64,000 bases of DNA from Paraburkholderia caballeronis (GTDB lineage Bacteria; Pseudomonadota; Gammaproteobacteria; Burkholderiales; Burkholderiaceae). The stretch lies in NCBI RefSeq assembly GCF_900104845.1, contig NZ_FNSR01000002.1:1488001-1552000 (forward strand), given 5' to 3'. Shown piece after piece: positions 44,628 to 53,701 of the stretch. The translations under genes and the position numbers were made by a program. The notes beneath the pieces are model-generated. The model searched no databases, was not told the origin of the DNA, and saw nothing but the letters and a program-made list of their open reading frames with translations. The stretch's first letter is position 1; each line of letters begins with the position of its first letter.

Positions 44628-45482
44628 ATGTCTCTTTTTTCGGGAATCTGGATTCCGCTCGTCACGCCGTTCGACCGGGGCGCCGTCGATCATCGCGCGC
44701 TCGACGCGCTGGTTCGCCGCTACGCGCAGGCGGGTGTCGCCGGTTTCGTCGCGCTCGGCACGACCGGCGAGCCGGCCGCGCTCGACGAACACGAGCAGGA
44801 CGCGGTGCTCGCGACCGTGCTGGGAGCGGCCGGCGCGTTGCCGGTGGTCGTCGGCGTCAGCGGCAATCACACCGCGTCGGTGTGCGAGCGGATCGCCGCG
44901 CTGAACGACCAGCCGGTCGCCGGCGTGCTCGCGGCCGCGCCGTATTACATCCGGCCGTCGCAGGCGGGCCTCGTAGGGCATTTCGCCGCACTGGCCGACG
45001 CGAGCCGCAGGCCGCTGATCGTGTACGACATTCCGCAGCGGACCGGCGTGCGGCTCGAACTGCGCACGTTGCTCGAACTGGCCGGACACGAGCGCATTGT
45101 CGCGGTGAAGGACTGCGGCGGTTCGCTCGACAAGACGCTCGCGCTGATCGCGGACGGCCGGCTGCGGGTGCTGTGCGGAGAGGATCTGGAGATGTTCGGC
45201 GCGCTGTGCGCGGGCGGCAGCGGTGCGATTGCGGCGTCCGCGCATGTGCGGCCGGAGCGGTTCGTCGCGATGGAGCGTCTGCTGCGCGAAGGGCATCTCG
45301 CTGACGCGCGTGCGATCTGGCACACGCTGGTGCCGCTCGTGCGGGCGATGTTCGCGGAGCCGAATCCGGGGCCGGTGAAGGCGGCGCTCGCGCGGACCGG
45401 CTTGATCCGCAACGAACTGCGGGGGCCGATGACCGTCGTCAGCGACGGTCTCGCGCACGAACTGGTGGAACTGGTGGAGTGA
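44628..45482 (+). CDS. DapA-family aldolase (dihydrodipicolinate synthase-like)
   Basis: This 284-residue class I aldolase of the DHDPS/N-acetylneuraminate lyase superfamily is a TIM barrel using a lysine Schiff base with pyruvate-type donors. The key residues are visible: GTTGE at 44-48, Tyr133 in VYDIPQRTG and the Schiff-base Lys161 in VAVKDCGG. The role may be lysine/diaminopimelate synthesis or a catabolic aldol reaction. It is not next to other dap genes, so a paralogue is likely. The start at 44628 follows AAGGTGA. It is divergent from the carbamoyltransferase. Confidence 0.88.
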   Translation: MSLFSGIWIPLVTPFDRGAVDHRALDALVRRYAQAGVAGFVALGTTGEPAALDEHEQDAVLATVLGAAGALPVVVGVSGNHTASVCERIAALNDQPVAGVLAAAPYYIRPSQAGLVGHFAALADASRRPLIVYDIPQRTGVRLELRTLLELAGHERIVAVKDCGGSLDKTLALIADGRLRVLCGEDLEMFGALCAGGSGAIAASAHVRPERFVAMERLLREGHLADARAIWHTLVPLVRAMFAEPNPGPVKAALARTGLIRNELRGPMTVVSDGLAHELVELVE

Positions 45483-45514
45483 GAGGGGCGGTGCGGTGAT
45501 GCGCCGCGAGTGCG

Positions 45515-45820
45515 TTACGCGGCCCGTGCGCTGCGCCGCCGTGCGTTTGCGCGGGGCGGCTGGATCGGTTCGCCGTTCAGCATGATCCGGCGGCCGGGCA
45601 CGTGCGCGGCGACCACGCGGGCGATTTCGAGCGGGGTGCTGTCGGCGGGGACGACCTGACGGCGCGCATCCGCGTCCTGGCACGTGGTCCATTCGACGAG
45701 GCAGTACGGCTTGCCCCACGGATGCTGGACCGGCATCGAGACCCGGCAGCTATCGACGCCGGGCTGCGCGTCGCCGCGCTGCAGGGTCTGGAGATGCTTC
45801 AATACGTCGTCTTCAACCAT
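45515..45820 (-). CDS. Small conserved-looking protein (DUF2866-like)
   Basis: This 101-residue protein starts at ATG 45820 behind a perfect AAGGAGG. It has an ordered-looking core (VSMPVQHPWGKPYCLVEW, then TPLEIARVVAAHVPGRRIMLNGEPI) and an Arg-rich tail. It resembles what I recall as DUF2866 proteins of Burkholderia, but that label is tentative and the function is unknown. An alternative start 29 codons upstream lacks a ribosome-binding site. It is convergent with the DapA-like gene. Confidence 0.65.
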   Translation of the reverse strand: MVEDDVLKHLQTLQRGDAQPGVDSCRVSMPVQHPWGKPYCLVEWTTCQDADARRQVVPADSTPLEIARVVAAHVPGRRIMLNGEPIQPPRANARRRSARAA

Positions 45821-45875
45821 CGCCTGCCTCCTTCGCTGATAGGGAACCGCCACGCGCCGCGCGATGCCGCCGCAC

Positions 45876-45903
45876 AAAAAAACGCCGCCGATGTTCCGGC
45901 GGC
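45876..45903 (-). terminator. Rho-independent terminator downstream of the DUF3562 gene
   Basis: Read leftwards, GCCGCCG (45903-45897) pairs with CGGCGGC (45890-45884) across a 6-nt loop and is followed by seven T residues (45882-45876). Confidence 0.7.
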
Positions 45904-46069
45904 TCAACAGGGGTAAAGGGTATGGTTGCAGCGAAGAATTAAACGAACCTTAAGAGGAATGCGCGCGGGGTCGCGCACGCGCGGCAACGGGCGCGCGAAG
46001 ATATCGCGGCCGCGGGTCGCGGCAGCGGCTTGAACGGAGCGGAATGACGGAGGGAACGGCGGGGGAGGG

Positions 46070-46267
46070 TTACTTCCGTCCCGCATCGTGATGGCGCAGC
46101 GCCTCGCGGACCTTCCTCGCGGCGAACAGCGGCACGTAGTCGAGGATGCGCGCGCCGGCGCGGTAGCCGTCGACGGCCTCCGCATAGAACTGCGCAACGG
46201 TTTCTTCGGGGGTGTTGGTTTCTTCTGCGATGGCGTGGACGATCTGTTGGACGTCTTGCTTGGGCAT
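46070..46267 (-). CDS. DUF3562-type small protein
   Basis: This 65-residue, mostly helical protein reads MPKQDVQQIVHAIAEETNTPEETVAQFYAEAV..., with LDYVPLFAARKVREAL near its end. It matches the small DUF3562 family typical of Burkholderiales, often linked in annotation to stress or stationary-phase loci, although its function is unknown. GGAGA lies eight bases before the ATG at 46267, and the terminator at 45876-45903 closes the unit. Confidence 0.8.
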   Translation of the reverse strand: MPKQDVQQIVHAIAEETNTPEETVAQFYAEAVDGYRAGARILDYVPLFAARKVREALRHHDAGRK

Positions 46268-46442
46268 GGCGATCTCCGGACAGCGGCAGGCTTACGCGTG
46301 GCGAAACGGCGGAGTTTGCATTAGAGAACACCGCCCCGGTCCGCGCCAATTGAATCGCGCTATCGAAAGCGGTGTGCACGGATGCGTGCCGGATGACGCA
46401 AGCGGTCGATTCGGTACGCGAACGACCTGCCGAATCCAGGAC

Positions 46443-47075
46443 CTATCGTGTTGCGATCGCCGCGGCGGCGCCCGCCATCACGACCGCGCTGGTGCGATTC
46501 GCGACGCGCACCGCGCGGCGGTTCTTCAGCAGCGCGCGGGCGCGGGTCGCGATCGCCGCCCAGCCGAAATCGACCGCGATCAGCACCGCGAGCATCGTCG
46601 CGGTCAGTTCGGCCCATGCGGCCACGCCGATGTGCGAAAGATCGACGACCGTCGGCACGAGCGCCAGATAGAACACCATGATCTTCGGATTGCCGAGCGT
46701 CACCAGCAGGCCCGCGCCGAACATGCGCCAGCCGGACTGGCCGGCTGGCCGCGCGGCCAGCGCGTCGTCGCGCACCGTGGCCGGCGCGCGCCACATCTTC
46801 CACGCGAGATACAGCAGATACGCAACGCCGACGTACCGGAGCACGAGGAACACCGTGCCGAACGTGTGCGCGAGCACCGCGAGCCCGCTGACCGCGCACG
46901 TGAGCCACAGCGCCTCGCCGATCCACATCGCGGCGAGGAACGGCAGCACGTCGCGCATGCCGTGAGTCAGCACGCGCGCGACGAGCGCCGCGATGCTCGG
47001 GCCGGGCGAGCCGGCGGCGATCATCAGCGTGATGGCGAAAGCGAGCAGGGACGATAGCGGCATCGAGGGTCTCAT
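46443..47075 (-). CDS. LysE/RhtB-family exporter
   Basis: This 210-residue inner-membrane protein has about six hydrophobic segments and the family motif SPGPSIAALV near residues 23-32, plus LLVTLGNPKIMVFYLAL. It likely exports an amino acid or related metabolite. It differs from the LysE protein at 4345-4980, so it is a separate paralogue. The start at 47075 or the ATG at 47063 would both fit; neither has a strong ribosome-binding site. Confidence 0.85.
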   Translation of the reverse strand: MRPSMPLSSLLAFAITLMIAAGSPGPSIAALVARVLTHGMRDVLPFLAAMWIGEALWLTCAVSGLAVLAHTFGTVFLVLRYVGVAYLLYLAWKMWRAPATVRDDALAARPAGQSGWRMFGAGLLVTLGNPKIMVFYLALVPTVVDLSHIGVAAWAELTATMLAVLIAVDFGWAAIATRARALLKNRRAVRVANRTSAVVMAGAAAAIATR

Positions 47076-47183
47076 TTGACGTTCTTTGGCGTCCGCCCGT
47101 GCGTGCGGCGAATCGTCCGACGATGTTCGCGATGCTCACGCAGGTTGTGCGCCACGGTTTCTGGAACGCAACGGGATGCGCAA

Positions 47184-47221
47184 ACAAAAAACGCTGCGGA
47201 CCCTGGCGGGTCCGCAGCGTT
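47184..47221 (-). terminator. Rho-independent terminator of the old yellow enzyme gene
   Basis: AACGCTGCGGACC (47221-47209, read leftwards) pairs exactly with 47202-47190, followed by a T-rich run from 47190 to 47184. Confidence 0.8.
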
Positions 47222-47268
47222 CGGCCTTCGTCGCAACGACGCGGCGCTGAAGGCCGGTTATGCCGTTG

Positions 47269-48330
47269 TCACGCGACGTTTTCGAGCGCCGGGTAGTCGG
47301 TGTAGCCCGTTTCGCCTTCCGCGTAGTACGTCTTCGGGTCCGGCGCGTTGAGCGGCGCGTTGAGCTTGAAGCGGCGCGGCAGGTCCGGGTTCGCGATGAA
47401 CAACTGGCCCCATGCGACCGCGTCGGCTTCGCCCGCGTCGAGCACCTGCTGCGCGGTTTCGACCGTGAATTTCTCGTTCGCGATGTACGGGCCGCCGAAC
47501 GCTTCCTTCAGTTGCGGGCCGAGGCGGCCGTCGCCGAGCGACTCGCGCGCGCAGATGAACGCGATCTTGCGCTTGCCGAGTTCGCGCGCGACATAACCGA
47601 ACGTCGCGGCCGGGTTCGAATCGCCCATCGTGTGCGCGTCGCCGCGCGGCGCGAGGTGCATGCCGACCCGGTTCGCGCCCCACACGTCGATGCACGCGTC
47701 GGCGACTTCGAGCAGCAGGCGCGCGCGGTTCTCGATCGAGCCGCCGTATGCGTCGGTGCGATGGTTCGTGCTGTCCTGCAGGAACTGGTCGAGCAGGTAG
47801 CCGTTCGCGCCGTGGATCTCGACGCCGTCGAAGCCCGCCGCCTTCGCGTTGATCGCACCCTGGCGGTATGCGGCGACGATGCCCGGAATCTCGTCGAGTT
47901 CGAGCGCGCGCGGCGTCACGTACCCGCGCTGCGGACGCACGAGGCTCACATGGCCCTGCGGCGCGATCGCGCTCGGCGCGACCGGCAACTGGCCGTCGAG
48001 GAACACCGGATCCGACACGCGGCCGACGTGCCACAGTTGCAGGAAGATGTGGCCGCCGGCCTTGTGCACGGCGTCCGTCACGAGCTTCCAGCCTTCGACC
48101 TGCTCCTGCGACCAGATGCCGGGCGTCGCCGCGTAGCCGACGCCTTGCGGCGTCACCGACGTCGCTTCGCTGAGGATCAGCCCCGCCGACGCGCGCTCCG
48201 CGTAGTACTTCGCCATCAGCGCGTTCGGCACGCGCTCGTCGCCGGCGCGCTGGCGCGTGAGCGGCGCCATGAAGATGCGGTTCGGCAGCGTGAGATCGCC
48301 GATCTGGATCGGGTCGAATAGATTAGCCAT
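47269..48330 (-). CDS. nemA: Old yellow enzyme family alkene reductase, NemA-like
   Basis: This 353-residue FMN-dependent ene-reductase has the N-terminal LPNRIFMAPLTRQRA, substrate-binding LQLWHVGRV (HxGR), catalytic-region GFDGVEIHGANGYLLDQFL (His-Ala-Asn pair) and C-terminal GETGYTDYPAL. NemA-type enzymes reduce electrophilic alkenes, nitro compounds and N-ethylmaleimide with NADPH. A strong AAGAGGTGA precedes the ATG at 48330, and an ArsR-type gene lies just upstream on the same strand, likely its regulator. The order ArsR-NemA parallels the nemRA detoxification logic with a different regulator family. Confidence 0.92.
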   Translation of the reverse strand: MANLFDPIQIGDLTLPNRIFMAPLTRQRAGDERVPNALMAKYYAERASAGLILSEATSVTPQGVGYAATPGIWSQEQVEGWKLVTDAVHKAGGHIFLQLWHVGRVSDPVFLDGQLPVAPSAIAPQGHVSLVRPQRGYVTPRALELDEIPGIVAAYRQGAINAKAAGFDGVEIHGANGYLLDQFLQDSTNHRTDAYGGSIENRARLLLEVADACIDVWGANRVGMHLAPRGDAHTMGDSNPAATFGYVARELGKRKIAFICARESLGDGRLGPQLKEAFGGPYIANEKFTVETAQQVLDAGEADAVAWGQLFIANPDLPRRFKLNAPLNAPDPKTYYAEGETGYTDYPALENVA

Positions 48331-48416
48331 GTGTTCACCTCTTCGGCGGGCGGCGCCCGCGGCAATAAAAAAGCAGTACGGGAAAAACGTTTGATGCGGC
48401 CGGGTCGGACGCACGC

Positions 48417-48746
48417 CTACAGCTCGGCGTTCACGCGCGCGAGAAACGCCTGGATCACCGGTTCGTTGCGCTTGAAGAACACCCACTGACCGACGCGCTT
48501 CGACGTGACGAGGCCCGCCTTCTGCAGCGCGGCGAGATGCGCGGACACGGTCGATTGCGACAGACCGCACTGAGCATCGATGCGCCCCGCGCAGACGCCG
48601 TGATCGAGCGAAAGCTCCTGATCGGCGAAATGTGCCCGCGGATCGCGCAGCCACGCGAGAATCTCGCGGCGAACGGGATTCGCGAGCGCCTTGTGGATCG
48701 CATCGACATCGACTTCGGCGGTGTTCGGGTTGATGGACTGGGACAT
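48417..48746 (-). CDS. ArsR/SmtB-family regulator with two cysteines, likely controlling the old yellow enzyme
   Basis: This 109-residue winged-helix repressor has a recognition helix in CGLSQSTVSAHLAALQKAGLV and the wing SKRVGQWVFFKR. Cys52 and Cys60 (HGVCAGRIDAQC) precede the recognition helix, close to where metal- or thiol-sensing ArsR proteins carry sensors. With the downstream ene-reductase this suggests an electrophile or oxidant sensor. The start at 48746 is preferred since a TATAAG-like -10 lies about 30 bp upstream. The other ATG is at 48764. Confidence 0.85.
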   Translation of the reverse strand: MSQSINPNTAEVDVDAIHKALANPVRREILAWLRDPRAHFADQELSLDHGVCAGRIDAQCGLSQSTVSAHLAALQKAGLVTSKRVGQWVFFKRNEPVIQAFLARVNAEL

Positions 48747-48782
48747 GTGCCGGCTCGGCTGCATCGTTACAATAAGAATCTT

Positions 48783-48802
48783 ATATCGGAAATTGGCGAT
48801 AT
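48783..48802. promoter_or_regulatory. Candidate ArsR operator, inverted repeat ATATCG-N8-CGATAT
   Basis: The spaced dyad is 36 bp upstream of the ArsR start and overlaps the likely -35/-10 region (TATAAG at 48781-48776 on the - strand). The 6-bp arms are exact. Confidence 0.55.
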
Positions 48803-48922
48803 GGGGGAGAAGCGGCTATCTGACACACGGGAGCCGTGCGCTGGACCGGATTCAGGGAAAGGGGAACGAACAGGCCGCTGACAAAAAATGAGGTCAAACT
48901 TCGGGTCGGGAAATCTCTTTTC

Positions 48923-48951
48923 TTGACGTAACGCCGCCGATCGCGTAGTGT
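48923..48951 (+). promoter_or_regulatory. Sigma-70-type promoter of the cold-shock gene
   Basis: TTGACG (48923-48928) and TAGTGT (48946-48951) are 17 bp apart. The expected start near 48958 leaves a 5' leader of about 130 nt before the GTG at 49088, a length typical of cspA mRNAs with temperature-responsive leaders. Confidence 0.65.
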
Positions 48952-49087
48952 CGAGACCCGAACTTTCCAAGACGCTTGATCGCACATCATTTGCCGCCGT
49001 TGGCGGCTTTCGTTGGCTTCTCCATCTTGTTTTGTCATTCGCTCCTGTCCAAGGTGCGTATTTATTTGTCTGTTTAAGGAACATCTA

Positions 49088-49291
49088 GTGGAAACCGGTA
49101 CTGTCAAGTGGTTCAACGATAGCAAGGGCTTTGGCTTCATCACCCCGGACAAGGGCGGCGACGACCTGTTTGCCCACTTCTCGGAAGTGCGCGGCACGGG
49201 CTTCAAGACGCTCGCCGAGGGCCAGAAGGTCAGCTACGAAACGAAGCGCGGCCCGAAGGGCCTCCAGGCTTCGAACATCACGCCGCAGTAA
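49088..49291 (+). CDS. cspA: Cold-shock protein CspA family
   Basis: This 67-residue OB-fold RNA chaperone has both RNP motifs, KGFGFITPD and DLFAHFSEV, after the N-terminal [10 protein letters not shown]. It binds single-stranded RNA and prevents structure formation. The start is GTG at 49088 with AAGGA ten bases upstream; the long open frame before it belongs to the leader. The 130-nt leader and the promoter at 48923-48951 suggest post-transcriptional control as for E. coli cspA. Confidence 0.95.
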   Translation: METGTVKWFNDSKGFGFITPDKGGDDLFAHFSEVRGTGFKTLAEGQKVSYETKRGPKGLQASNITPQ

Positions 49292-49657
49292 CGCTATCGG
49301 ATCGCGTCCGCCCGTTGGGGCGGCGCGATTCTCCCGCCTTGAACCGTGGCAGCCGTACGCCACGCGTTGTCCGTCGTCTTTCCCTGTCTGCAGGCTCATT
49401 CGCGCTTGCCGGCCGACTGCGCCGTGTAGCGCTGTAGAGCGCGGTTCCCGGAAACGCAGGGGCCCCGGTTCCAGCGCGCTGAGAGTGGCGCGTGGCTGTC
49501 AGGTCCAGGTTGTTCGCGCAGATACCCCTTCTTCGCATGAGTGGATTGCGCTGAAAAAACCTGTTGCAACATCTCCCGCGTACAAGCGATGTAGTGATTG
49601 GCGGCATTGGTCGATGCTCCGCATTGACGCGGCATTACGCTCACTGGAGGAATTGGT
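49292..49657. other. Intergenic region, 366 bp, between cspA and the IF-1 gene
   Basis: It presumably contains the cspA terminator and the promoter of the IF-1 gene. I see no convincing ORF or strong hairpin with a T-run. Confidence 0.45.
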
Positions 49658-49930
49658 TTGGCAAAAGAAGAACTGCTGGAACTCGACGGAGTCGTCGACG
49701 AAGTGCTGCCGGACAGCAAATACCGCGTGACGCTCGAAAACGGCGTCGTGGTGAATGCCTATGCGTCGGGTCGCATGCGCAAGAACCACATCCGCATTCT
49801 GGCCGGCGATCGGGTCACGCTGGAATTGTCGGTCTACGATCTGACGAAAGGGCGTATCAACTTTCGCCACAAGGACGAGCGTGCATCGTCCGGCGGCGGC
49901 CAACCGCGACCGGGTATGCGTCGCCGTTGA
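49658..49930 (+). CDS. infA: Translation initiation factor IF-1, paralogue with C-terminal extension
   Basis: This 90-residue protein is an S1/OB-fold IF-1: [43 protein letters not shown] and the conserved FRHK. The usual length is 72, so this copy has about 18 extra residues, a Gly/Arg-rich tail ([14 protein letters not shown]). IF-1 blocks the ribosomal A site during initiation. TTG at 49658 is the start, with GGAGG seven bases upstream. The copy is downstream of a cold-shock gene, consistent with the known cold induction of IF-1; whether the main infA lies in a ribosomal operon elsewhere is assumed. Confidence 0.9.
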   Translation: MAKEELLELDGVVDEVLPDSKYRVTLENGVVVNAYASGRMRKNHIRILAGDRVTLELSVYDLTKGRINFRHKDERASSGGGQPRPGMRRR

Positions 49931-50005
49931 ACGTTTGCGCGGGGCGGCCGCCTGTCCTGTCTTTTGCAGGACTGTGAGTCAACCCGCCCACCCCGTCGCG
50001 TCCAT

Positions 50006-51571
50006 TCAAGCCTGTACCTGCGCGTCGACACGAAACGCGGACACCGTCCGCCGCAGCAGTTCGGTCTGCTCGTCGAGCGAGCCGGCCGCGGCCGCGGCCT
50101 GTTCGACGAGCGCCGCGTTGCGCTGCGTGACGTCGTCCATCTGGCGGATCGCGAGATTGACCTCGCCGATGCCGTCGCTCTGCTGCTTCGACGCCGCCGA
50201 GATCTCGCCCATGATCGCCGCGACGCGTCGCACCGCGGTGACCGCCTCGCTCATCGTTTGGCCGGCCCGGGTGGCGAGACTCGATCCTTCGTTCACCTGC
50301 GAGACCGACTGGTCGATCAGCGCCTTGATTTCCTTCGCCGCGCTCGCGCAGCGTTGCGCGAGCTGGCGCACTTCGCCGGCGACGACCGCGAAACCCCGCC
50401 CCTCTTCGCCCGCCCGCGCGGCTTCCACCGCCGCGTTGAGCGCCAGGATGTTGGTCTGGAAGGCGATGCTTTCGATCACGCCGATGATCTCGCTCATCTT
50501 GCGCGAGCTGTCGGAGATGTCGGCCATTTTTCCGGCCACGTCACTGACCACCTGACCGCTGCGGGTCGCGATGTCCGATGCGTCGACCGCGAGCCCCGAC
50601 GCCGTTTCCGCGTTCTCGGCATTTTTCGTGACGGTCTGGGTCAACGCGTCCATGCTGGCGGCGGTTTCCTGTAGCGACGCCGCCTGTTCCTCGGTGCGGC
50701 TCGACAGGTCCAGATTGCCGGCCGCGATCTGCTTCGACGCGACCGTGATCGTCTCGGCCGAGGTCTTGATGTGCCCGATCGCGGCCGCCAGCTGGTTGCG
50801 CATCTCGCGCAGCGAAAACAGCAGGCTCGACTGGTCGCCGTTCGCCAGTTCGATGTTCGTCGAGAGATCGCCCTGGGCGATCCGTATCGCGACGGCCGCC
50901 GCGTTGGCCGGCTCGCCGCCGATCGAGCGGATCACGCTGCGCACGACTCGCGCCGCGACCAGCGAAGCGAGCCCGCCGAGCAGGATCAGCAGCACCGCCG
51001 AGCGTTCGAGCACCGAGTAGAACTGCGCCTGGATGTCGTCCATGTAGGCGCCTGCGATGAAGTTCCAGTTCCACGGCGCAAAACGCTTTACGTAGCTGAC
51101 TTTTTCGCTCGGCGCGGTTTCGCCCGGCTTGGGCCACCAGTAGCGCAGATAGCCGGCGCCGCCCGTGGAGTTGCCCGCGTCGACGATTTCCTGGTAGAGC
51201 GCGTTGCCTTTCGCGTCGCGGAACTGGCTCATGTCCTTGCCGTTGAGCTTCGGGCTCATTGGATTGTCGACGAGCACCTTGTCGTCGCGCACGATCGACA
51301 CATAACCCGACGTACCATACCGCTGCGCGTCGATGCGCGCGATGGCCTGCTGCTTCGCGTCGTCGGCCGACAGCTTGCCGGCGTCGACCTGTTTCGCGTA
51401 GTCGGCGGCGATCGACACCGACATGTCGACGACGTCCGCGAGCGCCGCATAACGCGCGGCCAGTTGCGCGCTGCGCGCCTGCACGGCATTGACGACCGTG
51501 ACGATCAGCAGCACGAGCCAGCACAGAAGCATCGGTATCCACAGTTTTTGCTTCAGCGTCAGATGGTTCAT
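50006..51571 (-). CDS. Methyl-accepting chemotaxis protein with Cache-type sensor
   Basis: This 521-residue receptor has an N-terminal helix (about residues 10-30), a single-Cache sensor ([36 protein letters not shown]), a second helix, HAMP and a cytoplasmic signalling domain with tip [25 protein letters not shown]. The C-terminal tail (RVDAQVQA) lacks an obvious CheR/CheB docking pentapeptide. It is similar in design to the receptor at 20075-21628. It may sense compounds handled by the following catabolic island, but that is position-based inference. Confidence 0.92.
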   Translation of the reverse strand: MNHLTLKQKLWIPMLLCWLVLLIVTVVNAVQARSAQLAARYAALADVVDMSVSIAADYAKQVDAGKLSADDAKQQAIARIDAQRYGTSGYVSIVRDDKVLVDNPMSPKLNGKDMSQFRDAKGNALYQEIVDAGNSTGGAGYLRYWWPKPGETAPSEKVSYVKRFAPWNWNFIAGAYMDDIQAQFYSVLERSAVLLILLGGLASLVAARVVRSVIRSIGGEPANAAAVAIRIAQGDLSTNIELANGDQSSLLFSLREMRNQLAAAIGHIKTSAETITVASKQIAAGNLDLSSRTEEQAASLQETAASMDALTQTVTKNAENAETASGLAVDASDIATRSGQVVSDVAGKMADISDSSRKMSEIIGVIESIAFQTNILALNAAVEAARAGEEGRGFAVVAGEVRQLAQRCASAAKEIKALIDQSVSQVNEGSSLATRAGQTMSEAVTAVRRVAAIMGEISAASKQQSDGIGEVNLAIRQMDDVTQRNAALVEQAAAAAGSLDEQTELLRRTVSAFRVDAQVQA

Positions 51572-52038
51572 GGCAACGATTTTTTATGAGTGAGCGGGAA
51601 GCGACTGGCGGGCGGAACAATTCGGATAACGGATGTATTCCGCATGTCCTTTAGGGTCGTCTGCCAATTCGGTTCCCGAAATCGTCTGGATGCGGCGTGG
51701 CGGCTCCGCTGATGCTGTTTTCTGCGTTGAACGTCGTCGCGATTCGGGCGATGCAACGACGCTGCCGGCGGATAAAATTTTCTTATGCCGCGTATTTATT
51801 TTTTTTCTCGACTTAACTTCACTGGAGTGCAGACAATCGGGCTAACACGATGCACAGGGTGCGATTCCGCGCGGCCGGATGAAACCGCGGCCGGTCAGGT
51901 GCTGACCGCCGCGCGCGAAAGCGGCATCACATCGATCACGATCGTGGCGATGCACAGCGCTACCACCTCTTGCAGTATGAGCCGCGCGTCGTGGAACTCG
52001 CGCGCACGCGGCTTCACCCAGGCATCGATCGGCTCTTT
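51572..52038. other. Intergenic region, 467 bp, lower GC
   Basis: It lies upstream of the chemoreceptor and downstream of the aminotransferase. A + strand frame exists at 51785-52117 but overlaps the aminotransferase and has no ribosome-binding site or family-like sequence. The 51700-51830 part is notably AT-rich and probably carries the chemoreceptor promoter. Confidence 0.45.
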
Positions 52039-53292
52039 TTACGGCGTGCCGATCGCGGCGAGAAAGGTGTCGATATCGGACATCGTGTTGAAGACCGATG
52101 GCGATATGCGGGCGTGATTCGCGCGCAGGGTTATCTCGACCTTGGCGGCGGACAGACGCGGAGCGAGTCTCGACGCGTCCTTATATGCAAAGGTCACGAT
52201 AGGGGCGCGGGTTTCCGGCGGCGTAACCACCTGGAAGCCCTTCTCGCGCAAGCCACTCTGCAACGCGGAGAGCATGGGCTGACGGTACGCGTCGATTGCC
52301 GGAACGCCGATGGACTGAATCCAGTCGAGCGATGCGGCGCATGCGTTCTGCGGCCCGAGCGCCGGCAGCGCGCCTGAAAAATAACCCCCGACTGTGTTCT
52401 TCTGCGAACTCTCGTACGGCGTCGGTCCCGGCGGGTCCATCGGGTAGACGTGCAGCAGCGGGGCTGCAAAATTGTTCGTCTGGAAATACCCGAGCCACGG
52501 ACGTCGGAGTCTCGGCAGCAATTCCTTGCGGACATACAGGAACGCGAAGCCGAAGTCGCCCATGAGCCACTTGTACGTGCCGCACGCCGCGAAATCGACG
52601 CCCGAAGCCTTGAGATCGACAGGGATTGCCCCGGCGGACTGAATCAGGTCCACGTACACCAGCGCCCCGCGCGAATGTGCAAGATCGCAGACCGCCTTCA
52701 GGTCGTGGGTGAATCCGTTGTAAAGGGAGACGTGGGAAATCGCAACCAGTCTGGTTCCCGAAACAATGGCGTGGTCGAGGCTCTCCGGCGTGATGCGATA
52801 GTGCTCGTCCATGGGGATGGTGACCACGTCGAGCCCCTGCTTGCGGTACTGCTCGTACATGTAGAACGAACCGACGAAATGCAGCGCGTCGGTCACCACC
52901 CGTCCCCCCGATTCCGGCAGGCCAAGCGCGCGGGTCACCAGGTATTCGCCCATCGACGTCGACGGCACATAGGTTACGTTCTCCGGATCCGCGTTGACGA
53001 GCTGCGCGAATTTTCCAGCGGCATTGGCGAAAACGTCGCGGCCCGCGAGGCGCTCGTCCGTGTACTTCTTCATTGCATCCGCAGCATGCACGCCCCAGGG
53101 ATGGGTCGCCGCGGAATTGAGGAAAACCCGGCCCTCGACGCCGGGGAACACGGCTCGGGCCGGCAGCCCGAGACTGGCGGAACCGGCGAGCGGTCGATCT
53201 TCAGTCGCGGCGAATGCGCCGGACGTCGTGCCGAGCGCCGCCGCGATCGAGATACCGCTGCACTTGAGAAAATTTCTTCGCGTGGTAGTCAT
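52039..53292 (-). CDS. Tat-exported class V PLP aminotransferase-like enzyme
   Basis: This 417-residue class V aminotransferase has a canonical twin-arginine leader (TTTRRNFLKCSG, hydrophobic run to about residue 28). The fold is otherwise complete: PLP-binding Asp215 in LVYVDLIQSAGAIPVDL and Schiff-base Lys241 in CGTYKWLMG. Relatives include isopenicillin N epimerase, kynureninase-like and cysteine desulfurase-type enzymes, so the reaction is unknown. Export of a folded PLP enzyme to the periplasm via Tat is unusual. It is divergent from RidA and porin genes across a 494-bp regulatory region. Confidence 0.85.
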   Translation of the reverse strand: MTTTRRNFLKCSGISIAAALGTTSGAFAATEDRPLAGSASLGLPARAVFPGVEGRVFLNSAATHPWGVHAADAMKKYTDERLAGRDVFANAAGKFAQLVNADPENVTYVPSTSMGEYLVTRALGLPESGGRVVTDALHFVGSFYMYEQYRKQGLDVVTIPMDEHYRITPESLDHAIVSGTRLVAISHVSLYNGFTHDLKAVCDLAHSRGALVYVDLIQSAGAIPVDLKASGVDFAACGTYKWLMGDFGFAFLYVRKELLPRLRRPWLGYFQTNNFAAPLLHVYPMDPPGPTPYESSQKNTVGGYFSGALPALGPQNACAASLDWIQSIGVPAIDAYRQPMLSALQSGLREKGFQVVTPPETRAPIVTFAYKDASRLAPRLSAAKVEITLRANHARISPSVFNTMSDIDTFLAAIGTP

Positions 53293-53428
53293 GACTCTCT
53301 CTGGTGGCCGGCGTCGTGCCGGCGCTTGATTGGGGCCTTTGCAACATGACGACGGTTGCGTCGGCGGGGCGATCGGGCGAGGGACGTCCGGGACCCGGCA
53401 TGCCTCGGCGGCTGATTATAAACACAGT

Positions 53429-53443
53429 GTTGAATCATTCAAC
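53429..53443. promoter_or_regulatory. Palindrome GTTGAAT-C-ATTCAAC, candidate operator of the aminotransferase gene
   Basis: This exact 7-bp dyad sits 137 bp upstream of the aminotransferase start and 344 bp before the RidA start. A half-site GTTGAAT recurs at 53693-53699. It may be the binding site of the regulator at 55440-56240. Confidence 0.5.
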
Positions 53444-53656
53444 AAATTATCAAAATTCACCGTGGCGTCCGGGTAGATGCTTTGTCTCGCGCGCCGACCC
53501 GGGCAGCCGCTCGCGTCCCGATTGAAGTAACGATTACCTTTCGTTCGGGACGCGGCATCCCCAGGCAACCGCCGATGGGTTAGCCGGCGACCTGCACCGA
53601 CACTTCCACGCCGCGTTCCAGAACACGGTCCACGACGCCGCTTCAACATTCCGTTC

Positions 53657-53701
53657 TTTGTTAAACAAAATGTTGACATACGGAAATTGAAGTTGAATAG
53701 T
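53657..53701 (+). promoter_or_regulatory. Promoter of the RidA-porin genes with adjacent palindromic operator
   Basis: A perfect TTGACA (53673-53678) is 17 bp from AATAGT (53696-53701). The palindrome TTTGTT-A-AACAAA (53657-53669) lies immediately upstream of the -35 element, a usual activator position. The direction matches the RidA gene starting at 53787. Confidence 0.6.

Larger units (their letters stand above)
48747..49087. other. Divergent intergenic region, 341 bp
   Basis: The left part holds the ArsR promoter with an inverted repeat at 48783-48802, and the right part holds the cold-shock promoter and its long untranslated leader (see the separate entries). There is no other gene. Confidence 0.5.

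Noticed and set aside
51785..52117. 110-codon + strand ORF between chemoreceptor and aminotransferase
   Set aside because: It overlaps the aminotransferase 3' end, has no ribosome-binding site and no recognisable motif.
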